DNA from: Dactylosporangium roseum
GTDB taxonomy: Bacteria > Actinomycetota > Actinomycetes > Mycobacteriales > Micromonosporaceae
Length of the DNA: 64,000 bases
Direction: 5' to 3'
Assembly: GCF_025264685.1 (NCBI RefSeq)
Contig: NZ_CP073721.1
Coordinates: 5,509,001-5,573,000, forward strand
Part shown: positions 42,110-52,600 of the stretch, piece after piece
Position numbering within the stretch: the stretch's first letter is position 1
Layout: every line of letters begins with the position of its first letter
The notes under the pieces: generated by a model
What the model saw: only the letters and a program-made list of their open reading frames with translations
Databases searched by the model: none
What the model was told of the DNA's origin: nothing
Position numbers and translations under genes: made by a program

Positions 42110-42847
42110 TCACCTGGACGGGTCGTCCGGCTCCTGAGACAGGTCGGGCATCAGGTAGCCGACACCGCGCAGGGTGCGGACGTAGCCCGCACCACCCGGC
42201 GCCTCGGTCAGGCGGGCCCGCAGCCGATAGATGGTGGACTTGACGATGTCGCGGCCGCCGATCAGGTCGGTCGACCCCCAGACGTCACGCAGCAGCTCCT
42301 GCCAGGACTGCGGGGTGCCCCGCCGGTTCGCCAGGTGCGCCAGCAACTTGAACTCGGTGTAGGGCAGGTCGAGCCGCCGCTGCCCGAGCACTACCGTCTG
42401 GGTCGCGGTGTCGATCGTGAGCCGCCCGACCCGGATCGCGGAGCCGGCGCCGCGCCGGCGCCGCACGAGCGCCTGCGCCCGCAGCGCCACCTCGCGGGGG
42501 TGGAACGGCTTGGTCACGTAGTCGTCGGCGCCGTGCTCCAACCCGGCGATGACGTCGTCATGCTGGGCCAGGGCGGTGAGCAGCATGATCGGTACCTCGG
42601 ACCGCGCCCGGATGCGCTGGCACAGGGTGAGCCCGTCCATCGTCGGCATAAGCACGTCGAGCACGACCAGGTCGATCGGGCGCGACCGCAGCAGGTGCAG
42701 CGCGGTGGCACCGTCGTGTGCGGTGAGCACGGTGAAGCCCTGGGTCTGCAGCGCGAACTCGATGATGATCGTCATCTGCGGTTCGTCGTCGACGACGAGT
42801 GCGATCGGGCCGGGCGGGTTGGCCCTGCCCTCGGTCGGCCCGCTCAC
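42110..42847 (-). CDS. OmpR-family response regulator
   Basis: 245 residues. Receiver: acidic pair in ALVVDDEPQM, phospho-acceptor Asp64 in LVVLDVLMP, Thr in LLTALAQ and Lys in YVTKPFHP. C-terminal OmpR winged helix: LPYTEFKLLAHLANRRGTPQSWQELLRDVWG, IVKSTIYRLRARL, and TLRGVGYLM. ATG overlaps the stop of the sensor kinase. A small dyad GGTGAC/GTCACC (42097-42114) covers its stop codon. The targets may include the ABC operon that follows or the type VII genes before it. Confidence 0.92.
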   Translation of the reverse strand: MSGPTEGRANPPGPIALVVDDEPQMTIIIEFALQTQGFTVLTAHDGATALHLLRSRPIDLVVLDVLMPTMDGLTLCQRIRARSEVPIMLLTALAQHDDVIAGLEHGADDYVTKPFHPREVALRAQALVRRRRGAGSAIRVGRLTIDTATQTVVLGQRRLDLPYTEFKLLAHLANRRGTPQSWQELLRDVWGSTDLIGGRDIVKSTIYRLRARLTEAPGGAGYVRTLRGVGYLMPDLSQEPDDPSR

Positions 42848-43647
42848 CTGCGGCTCCTCGGCAGGGTGAGCAGGAACGTCGTTCCCCGGGCCGAAGCGGT
42901 GTGCACCATGAGCTCGCCTCCGTGCAGTTCCACGATGGTTTTCGTGATGACCAGTCCGAGCCCCGTGCCGTCCGCGAGCGGACGTCCGGTGGCGAACGGG
43001 TGGAACAGCCGGTGGCGCTCCTCCCGGGTCATCCCCGCGCCGTCGTCGGTGACGTAGACGGCGATGCCGGTGTCGATGAGCACCACTCGGACGTGGACGC
43101 TGCCACCGGTCGTGGTGTACCGGCTCGCGTTGGACAGCAGATTGGTCAACGCCTGGGCCAGCAGCATCGGATCCGCCGGGATTCTCGGCACCACCTGGGG
43201 CGTGTCCAGGCTGATCCGTTGTTGGCGCTGTGCGCAGAGCGGTCGCATCGCGGTGACGACGTCGCGCGCGACGCTCGACACGTCAACCCGCTCCAACTGC
43301 GGGACGAACAGGCCGGCCTCGATCTTCGCCTGGATCAGCAGGCTCTCGCACAGGGCGATCACCTGGGTGGACTGGTCGTCGACCACCTGGAGGAACCGCT
43401 CCTGGGCCGGAGTCAGCGGCCCGGGCCTGCCCTCCCGGAGCAGGTCCACCGCACCTTTGATCATGCTCAACGGCGTGCGCAGCTCGTGACTGAGCGAGTT
43501 GACCTGCTCGGCTCGGCGCTCCACGAGCTGCTCCAACTGGGCGACCTCAGCCCTCCTGGCGGCGGTCGAGCGTCGCCAGAGCACGGCGGCGAGGCCCAGG
43601 CCGGCGAGTGCCCCGCCCAGTGCCGCGAGCGCCAGCCACCAACTCAT
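42844..43647 (-). CDS. Sensor histidine kinase, short
   Basis: 267 residues. One N-terminal TM (WLALAALGGALAGLGLAAVLW) with almost no extracellular part, a coiled linker, H-box SLSHELRTPLSMIKG (His54), N-box ALTNLLSNASRY, G-boxes VTDDGAGMTREE and GTGLGLVITKTIV. Lacking a sensor domain it may sense within the membrane or through a partner protein. It starts 11 bp after the stop of the giant type VII gene and is probably in its operon, which suggests a link between secretion or effector state and gene control. Confidence 0.9.
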   Translation of the reverse strand: MSWWLALAALGGALAGLGLAAVLWRRSTAARRAEVAQLEQLVERRAEQVNSLSHELRTPLSMIKGAVDLLREGRPGPLTPAQERFLQVVDDQSTQVIALCESLLIQAKIEAGLFVPQLERVDVSSVARDVVTAMRPLCAQRQQRISLDTPQVVPRIPADPMLLAQALTNLLSNASRYTTTGGSVHVRVVLIDTGIAVYVTDDGAGMTREERHRLFHPFATGRPLADGTGLGLVITKTIVELHGGELMVHTASARGTTFLLTLPRSRR

Positions 43648-43658
43648 CCGCGTCGGTC

Positions 43659-46600
43659 TCAGCGGGCACCGGGAGCGCCGTGGCCCGCGCCACCGCCCCC
43701 CGGGGCGGGCGGGTCGGCACGGTACATGACGAGCTGCCCGGGATCGGGCAGGGCCAGCCGGTTCAGCCGGTCCGGTGCGGCGTCCGCCAGGTACCGCACG
43801 GCGTTGTCCAGCACCCGTGCGAACCGCTGCCGATCCCCGAGAACGGCGGCGTCCACGAACAACTGGTGCGGCTCGTACGTGTCGGCGCCGATCACCGCCC
43901 GGCCGAACGTGTCGGCCGCCGGCCGCAGCTCCGCGACGATGTCACCGGCGCCCGGGTCCAGCACCCGCACCCGGATGCTGAAATCACCGTCCGGCGTGCT
44001 CACCCGCAACAGCCCGGGCGGCGACCCGAGGCGCACCGTGGTGGCGCCCGGCCACGCCGGACCCTCCACCCGGTCCAGCGCCGTGAGCAGGGGTAGCTGG
44101 AGCGGGTCGCGGCGCCGACGGTCGGCAAGCCAGGCCTTGACCTCGGTGAGATCGGCCGTTCCCGGCGTACGCGCGTCGGGGGCGCCGACGACCAGCCGAT
44201 CGCGGATCCCGACACGGTCGGGCCACGTCGCCTCGGGCCGGCGCAGCGTCCGCAGCACGTCAAGGCTGTCCAGGTCCAGCCCGTGCCGGCGCGTCATGCT
44301 GGCCTTCACGGCCTCCCAGCGCGCCCGCGCGGCGCCCGCCGCAGCCTCGCCCTCGGTGAGCGCTACCAGGCCGTGCCGTTCGAGATACAGCCGCAGCTCA
44401 CCGAGCAGGACCCTGGGCACCAGGCCAACCGGGCGCCGCCCGCCCGCGGTGGCCTGCTCGATCTCCTCGACGCGGTGGAACAGCCCGTCGACCGTGGCGT
44501 GGTCGGCGCTGGACAGCACCAGTTCGCCGGCGTCGTTCGCCCCCGGCCGCAACACCGGCGACCGCATCGGGTGCCGGAGTCCGGCCACGGCGTCGGCCCC
44601 CTTGCGCAGATCGGCCTGGGTGATCCCGTGCGCCGCGGCCAACCCGCGTCGCTCCGGCACGGGCATCGGCTTGATGTCCTCCTGCGCGGTGCGCGCGACC
44701 TCGGCCAGCATCGCCATCTCCTGGGCTCGTTCGACTGTCGTGTACGGCAGCCGGCGGGCCTTCCCGAGCAGTTCACCGTCTATGTGGGCCCGTTCCGAGT
44801 ACCCCGGCCGGATCCGCTGGACGCCTTCACCGATGGCGTACGCCAGTGTGTAGCCGGCCTGTCCGGCCACGTACACGACGGCGAGGCCCGGGTGCCAGAA
44901 CGGGAAGAAGACCGAGGCGCCGGCGATCGAACCGACGAACCCGAGCAGGTGCTTGTTGGCCTGGTGGATCCGCGACTCCGTCCGGGGCCGGTCGATGGCA
45001 TCGTCGTGCCGCTTCTGTTCCCGCGCGCTGGAGGCGGCCTCGCGGGCCTCCCGCGGCCCGACGGTGCCGGGATCGAGCATGCCCGCCACGATGCCTTCCG
45101 CCTCCTTGAGGTGGTGCAGCGCGTCCCACGCGTCCAGGGCCGCCCTGGCCTGCGCCTGCTGCCCGCTCAGCACGGTCCACAGTTTCCCGTAGAGGGCCCC
45201 GCGACCGCCCGCCGCGAGCAGGTTCGCAAAGTTCAACGGGCTCATCCCCAGCAGCGCCGAGGGCACCTGCATGATGGCCTGCTGCCCGCCCACCCGCGCC
45301 TCGTTGTACCACGCACCGGCGTTGCCGCTGGGCAAGTGCACCATGGTGTAGGTCTCCCCGGTGCGGAGACCTGCGGTGTCGTCCCACACCCAGCTCATGG
45401 TGCTGAACAGCCTACGGCTGCGTTCCATGTCGCTGATCTTGCTCTGTACCTCGATCTCGGTCGCGTCCCGGAACGCACGGATCTTCCGCAGCGTGTCCTC
45501 CAGCGCCGCCCTGGTCTCGCCGTCGGGCTGGCTCAACCGCTCGGCCAACGCCTCCGCGTGATACCGCAACGCCCTGGCGGCCTCGTTGCGGCGGCTGTCC
45601 GGCTCCAGCGCCTCCAGTCGCTTGCGCAGTTGGACGGCGTTCTTCTCGTAGGGATCAGCGAACTTGTCGAGAAATGCCTGACCCAGCGAGGCCGCTGCGG
45701 TGATGGCGCCGCCGACGGCCGCCCTGACGACGTTACCGGAAGCGAGCACAGCGACGGTCACGCCCGATGACACGACCGCGTACGGCACCCGCTTGGTCAC
45801 GTTCGCGCTCAGCGGCGTGTTGTCCTGCGGGTCGACGCGCCGGTCCGGTTCCTTCGGCCCCAACTCGCCGGCCGTCCGCAGCGTCGCACTCGGCAGCCGG
45901 GACCCCAGCACCGCGTCCGCCCACGCCTGGCCCACCCCACTGCCCAGCAGGCCGGCGGCTACGCTCGTGGCGATCAGGGTCGGGTCCCGGCCGAACTCCA
46001 GGCCGATCCCGATGGTGTTGGCGGCGCCGCCGAGCCCCGAGAACCATCGGCGGAACTCGTGTGGCCACCACAGCCTGGGCGACGGTCGCGGTGCGGCCAT
46101 CGGCGGGGATGCCCCGGGCCGGTGTCCCGCCCGACCGGACCGGCCTTCGAGCTTGTCGAAGAACGACCGGTGCTCGACGGCGTTACGCAGGTCGTGCAGA
46201 CCTCGGGCCGCGATCTCCTGCACGACCAGGGCACGCTCGCCGACCGACGGGCTGAGGAAGACACGCTGCCGCCAGTTGAAGGACTTGCCGTCGTAGAGGT
46301 CCCTGAGCACTTCGAGGCGGGCGTTCACCGCACTGCGCGCGGCGATCCGCACCTCGTCGCCGGACTGCCCGTACCGGCCCCGCAGCCGCACCCGGTCGCC
46401 GAGCTCAGCCAGGACACCGGCGGTCTCCACCGCGATCGCCGGGTCGCTGGCATCCTGACGCAACTGGATCCGGTATTGGTGCGGGGCCGAGTCGTCGACC
46501 ACGAGCCGTACGGCGAAGTCGCGGTTGCCCGGAGGCGCCACCTCCAACGGGATCCGCAACGTACGACCATTGACCGACACGGTCACGTGCGGGTCCGGCG

Positions 46601-49600
46601 CTGCCGGGTCGAGCACCCCGGCCGCGTCGACCTTGCCTTCCGCGTAGTCGTCGACGGCCCGGTCCAGCGCCCGGCACAGGGTGTCCAGCACCGCCGCGGC
46701 GTCCGGCGCCGAACGCGTGCCGAACAGCAGCCTGGCCAGCAGCCGCTGGCCCTCCCCCACGCCGACCCGATCGGCGAGCAGCGGCAGCCGTTCCCGTGCG
46801 CCCGCCTGATCGGTGAGCAGCCCCATGTCGCCGAGGTGCAGCACCATGGCGTCGGTGTCTCGGCGTGCCATCGCCGCGTCGAGCGCGGCCAGCCGGCCCA
46901 GGTCGCGGGCCGACAGACCGGACCACCGGTTCGGCGTGGCGGTGGGAGCCGCGCGATGCACCACCTCCGCGCCGCGCTGGTGGCTCTGCCGCGCGTGTTC
47001 CATCGCACCCAGCAGGTGGTCGGAGAGAAGGCCGGCGTGTCGGGGCGCCGTCAGGTCCGCCGAGATCGACACCACCGCTTCCGGATTGCCCCGGATGGCG
47101 GCCCGCGCGACACCGTCGGCCGGCACCTCGGTCCGCACCGTCTCCCCGGACAGTCGCGGATCGATGCGCACGGTGACGGCGACCGGCCTGCCGTGACGCG
47201 GAGTGAACACGACCGTCCCGTCCGTGCGCACGGGTCCCGGATTCTTGTTGGCGACCGACACGAACAGGGAGTCGACCCGGGTGTGCTTCGGGTCGAGCAC
47301 CTGCCTGATGCGCGATCTGGCCACCTTCAGGGCAGCGCGCACGGCCGCGGCCACCAGAGCGGCCTGCTCCGGCGTGTTCGCCACCTGTCTGGGCACGAAC
47401 CCGTCCGGCCGACCCGGGTCGTCGGGCGACCCCGGCTGCGCCCCGGCTCCACCGCCACCAGCCGGAGGCTGTCCCTGCCCGCCGCCCGCGCCGGACGGTG
47501 CGGCACCGGACGGCACCCCGGCGGTAACAGCGCCCGGGGTGGCGATCACCGGGTCCCCGCGGAGACCGGCGATCACCGCGGAGACCGGCGCGACGGGGGC
47601 TGCTGTGGTCGCCCCGGGCTGGCCTGTCGACGCTGCGCCCGGAGCAGGCGGTGCGCCGGAGGGCGCCCCCGGGGCGGGCGGCGGACCCGATGGCGGACCA
47701 GACCGACCCGACGGTGGATCCGGCCGCGGGATGTCCGTGATGCCCGACCCGACCGTGCCGCCGGTCGTCCGGACTTCGTCCAGCACCCGCCGCAGGGTCT
47801 GGGCCAGCCATGCCGGGTCGCCCAGCAGGTCCGGTGCGATCACCAGCCGGTGCCGGGAATCCTGCGCGGACGCCGGACGCAGCTCGGCTCCGGCCCCCTG
47901 GGCCGGGTACGCCGCCTCGACCGTGATGTGCGTCCTTACCGGCGGCACCCCCCGGACAGTGATGCGCACCGTGTCCTTGCCGACAAGCTCGACCATCCGC
48001 AGTCGGCGGCCGGTGTTCGCGATGGTCCCGGCGTCCGCGAGTTTCTGCAACGCCTTCGCCAGCCCGCCGCGTACGGCGTCGGCGTCGAGCGCCGCCCGCC
48101 AGGCGGCACGGAGCCCTTCGGTCAGCGACGGGTCATCCGGACCGTTCGCGCGAAGGTCGATGAGGTCACGCAACGCGGCACCCAGGTCGCCCGGGCCGGG
48201 CACGTGGCGCGTTCGCAGGTACCGCTTGGCGGCTTCCCACCGCTGTTCGGTGGCGGCCCGCGCGCCGGCATCGTCCGCCGGGTCTGGAAGGAGGCCGAGG
48301 TCGCCCAGGCGGGCGAGCAGGTCACGGCGGATGAGTTCCGGATCGAGGGCGAGCGGGCGGTCCCGCGTCGTCAGGGCCGCCCGGGCCAGGTCACGGAGCC
48401 GGTCGTGGACGACGTTGAGGTGCCGCCGGTCCGCCAGCGTGAGCCGTACCTCGCCGGGACGGTTGGGGCCCGGTCGCAGTGCTGGTGCGGGGTGGCTCAG
48501 CGGGTTGAGGCCGACCGTCAGGTCCCGCATCTCGCGTCCGAGCTGCCCGGTCCGGCGGTGCAGCCGGAAGTCACCGGCGGCCCGCGGGTATGGCGTGGGT
48601 GCCGCGGTGATCTCGCTGGTCCGGGCGTTGACGTCGTCGCCCAGGTCGGCCGCGTAGCGAGCCAGCTCGACGATCGTCATCGTCTTGGTGGCGGCGTCGA
48701 TACGGAGATCGTTCAGCTCCTTGACCCGTTTGAAGGCCGGGGTCCAGACCCGCATCGGGGTCTCCATCGCCATCGACGCCGCGAGTTTGAGCGAACCGAG
48801 GACCATCGCGAAGGCCAGGGCCGGGGAGCCGAGCAGTCCCCCGGCCAACCCGACGCCGGCCAGCCGGCCGACGGTGCCGGAGCCGTGCTTGAACACTAGC
48901 TGTGACCACCAGTGGACCGGCTTGGGTCGTCCGGCTGCCTTGTCGTCCTGGATCCGGGCGTAGGCCTTCTTGGTATCGCCCTTCAAGAGCTTGTGGAGTA
49001 TTTTGGCGCGCCGTGGCCACTGCGGCGTCGAGGTCTCTGCGGGGTCCCAGCCGTACGCGAGCCGCTCGACGGCGTCGAGTTTCCGGAGTGAGTCCCGAGC
49101 CGCGTTCCGCGCGTCCCACGCCTCGACCGCGTGCTGGTCGGCGGCCTCCTCCAGCTTCAACCGGCTCCAGCCCATGCCGTACCCGACGCCGAACCCGACG
49201 TTGGTCACGACGTTGGCCGCGGTGAAGGGCAACGCGAGGGGGCCGACCCGCACGGCGAGAGCCTTGGTCAGCGCCTGCAACGCCACCGACTGCACCCCCG
49301 AGAGCGTCTGCTGGCTGCCGACGCGCAGGGCGTTGTCCATCCACGTGGGACCGCCGGGGAAGTATCCGCGGGCGGCGTGCGTGTAGCTCATCACGCCGGG
49401 AGCCGAGCCCGGCAGGACGAGGCCCGCGGCGCGGGAGGCCCGCAGGATCGGGTTGAGCCGCTCGCGCCGCCGTACCATGTCGAAGACCTTGTCGTTGACC
49501 TCGACGTTCATGGCGGCGAGCGCGGCCGTGAGGCTGGCCCGTGCGTGCGCGACCTCCTGGAGCAGTTGCATCCGCTCCTGACCGCCGAGCCGGATCCCGG

Positions 49601-52600
49601 CACGCCGCATCCTCGCCAGCCGTTCGCGCAGCTCCGCGGCCACGATGCCGGCGCTCTTGGCCGCGTCGTTGCGCAGCTTGTCCGGCGACAGCGACGCCTC
49701 GTGTTTCGCCCTGTTGTCCGCCGTGCGTTCGGCCGGGTCCTGGCGGTAGTCGACGCCGGCCTGACCGAGCGCCGAGGTGGCGGTCTCGCCGATGACGACC
49801 TCCACGGCGAGGAGGGCCTTCGCGAACTGGCCGTACGCGTAGTCGTCGGGCGATTTGAAGGCGAGCGGGATCAGGCTCGCAAAGGCACCCGTCTCAGCGC
49901 CGATCACCCGCTTGGCCAGGTTCTCGGCGATGCTCGCGTCGCCGGGCGGGGCAGTCAGCTTCACTCGCGCGGTCGTACCGGGCTTGGCCAGCCGCGCCGG
50001 CTTCGCTGCGCCGGCGGCGACCGCCGCCGCCTTCTTGTCCGACGCACCCTGGACCGGATCCCGCAGCGCGCTGCGCAGTGCCGTCATCAGTGTCTGCGAC
50101 GGAGACCGCCCGGCCGGCGGGTTCGTGTCCGCGGCGTACAGCGTGGCACCGACCGCGCTGGACCCGCGACGGAGCAGGTGGAACAGCAAGCTGGTGTTCG
50201 CCGAGTCGCGCGGACCGACCAGGCCCCGCTTGGCGGCGCGGCCGGCGGCCGCGGTCCGTCCGAGGGGGCCGCGCGCCCGCTTGTCGCCCATCCGGAACGC
50301 CGCCGCCGCCTCGGCGACCTTCTCGACCTCCTGCTGCGCCGGCGCGCCGAGCCGGCGCAGCCGATGCTCCAGGTCCGCGACGAGATGGTCGACGGCGACG
50401 CGTTCCACCGGCGTGGCCAATGACCGCAGTGCGGTGATCCCGACGAGATGCCGTTCGACCTTCGCGGCCAGGACCTCCGCTTCCGGCAGACCGCTCGTTC
50501 GCGCGGCCAGCTCGGCCAGCGCACCGGCGGTCTCGAGCACGATGGCGGCGTCACTGGCGTCCCTACGCACGCGCAGCCGCCACGCTCCCCCCTCGTGCAC
50601 GAGCCGGACCGCCACGCCCGGCGTGCCGGCCTCCAGGATCACGGGCAACTGCCGGATCTCCTCGGGACCGCGCGGTTCGGGCCGCAGTCGTACCGTCGCC
50701 GTACCGGTCGGCTCGGCACCGGTCAGATCGGTGCCGGTCAGCGTGGCGCCCAGGACCGTCGCACCGGGATCGTCCACCGACGCGCGCCCGGCGGCATCCA
50801 GCGCGGTGCCGACGGCGGCGAGCACCTTGTCCGGGTCGGCATCGGCCCGCGTGTCCAGCATCCGCAGTGCGATCACCCGGTGTGACTCGTCCGGACGAAG
50901 CCGGCCCCGCAACGCCGTGCGGCGCCGTGCCATGTGTGCCTGGTCGCTCAGTAGTCCCATTGCCTCGAGCTGGCGTACCACCGCGGCACTGACCGCCGCC
51001 GGGCCGGGCGGATTGCGCTGCCCGATCGACGGTCGGCTGACGAGCCCGACCAACCGCTGCCACCGCACCGAGTCCCCTCGGCTGAACGGGGTGGACCGGC
51101 CCGGCGTCCGGTCGGCGGTGAGCAGTTCGGCGCGGCGAGCCGCCCTCGTCTGTGGATGCAGTTGGTCCCCGGCCTTGATCAGGGAGTCCGCCAGGAGGCG
51201 GGCCAGGCTGGTCTCGTCGGTGGTGAGCCTGGGCGAGATCTCCAGGACAGCGGCGGGGACGGCCTCCGGGTTTCTGAGCTCCGCGCGCGTCGGCATCCGC
51301 AGCCGCAGGTCGGTGCCGGCCGGCAGTTGCGCGACCCGGATCTCGACCTGGTGGGTCTCGTGCCGCTCGGCGTTGGACCGGCCCAGAACGTTCACCCGCT
51401 GTTTGAACGTGAACCGTACCGTCGAGGGTCCCTGGCGGGAGACCGTGGTATTGGCGAACCGCACCTGCGCGATGGCCGCGTTGAGCACCCGCGGGAGGTC
51501 TTCCTGGCGGAACACCTCGCCTTGGGCGACGGCGACAGCTCCGGCGAGGTTCGTCCGCACCCTCTCGAAGGAGGCCAGCGCCCGATCCAGTGTCTCTACC
51601 GCGTGCTGGTGCGCTCCGTCCGAACCACCCGCCAGTTCGGCCGGCAGGCTGGCCAGGAGGCCGGCTACCCCGTCGCTGAGCCGGTGGCGCTGCGCGACGA
51701 CGGCTCCCGCCAGTTCGACAGCCGGACCGGCGGCGGCTCCCGCGCCGCTCGGGAGGGAGGCGGCCGCCGTGACACTGGTGGCCGCCTGTTCCAGGGCCCG
51801 GAGTGCCTTGTCGGCCGCTCGCACGGTCCTGTCCACGATGCTGACGCCGGCGTCGAGCTTGCGGCGCAGGTGGTCCAGCGCGGCCAGGCCCGACGCGTCA
51901 GGGGCCTGGCCGACCGTGGTCAGCTCGATCCTGCGCGCGTCCAACCCGAGCCGCACGGCGTCTCGCAGGACCGCCAACCGGGTCTCCACCTCGGCGCGTC
52001 TCGACGCCGCGTCCACGACACCGTACTGTCCGGCCCGGTCGAAGGTCACGACCGCGGCGCGAAGCCGTTCGTCGGCGACCGCCAGGGACGCGTTCGCCGC
52101 GGCGAGGACCTCCAGTGCCGGTTGCACCGTGTGGAGCAGGTTGTGCAGACTCTGCTCCGCCGCGCCGACCGCGGTCAGCGTCCGGTGCCAGTCGTCCACC
52201 GTCGCGGACGTGGTGGTGGCGGCGGTCAGCAGCGCCGTGCGTTCCCGGCCGAGCGCGATCCGGCCCGCCTCGACCCGATCCGCCAGGGGGACGCGCGGCG
52301 CGTCAGGCTCCGCGAGCAGGGTCAGCGCCGCGCCGACCGCACCGACATTGGTGTGCGTGAGGCCGATCCGGCTGGCCGCGCGCCGGTGCTCCATGAACTG
52401 ATCACGCAGCACATCACCCTGGCGGTAATACACCTCGCCCAGCGCCCGCTCCACCCAGTCGGACCCACGCCGGAGCGCATCGATGTCGACCGCCGGCTGG
52501 AGCGCCAGGTCAGCCAGGTCGCGGACCCGCGGAAGCACGTAATTCCGGAGTCTACCGAGGGCCTTGGCGGCGAGCGCGCGATCGACCGTCCCATGATGCT

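Noticed and set aside
42097..42114. Hairpin GGTGAC/GTCACC as a terminator of the response-regulator gene
   Set aside because: The stem is only 6 bp and covers the stop codon itself, so it is too weak to call separately.
46059..48899. Long plus-strand open frame (about 950 codons) antisense to the giant gene
   Set aside because: Composition is Arg/His/Gly/Pro-rich with no domain, as expected for the complement of a GC-rich coding strand; the minus-strand gene explains the region.
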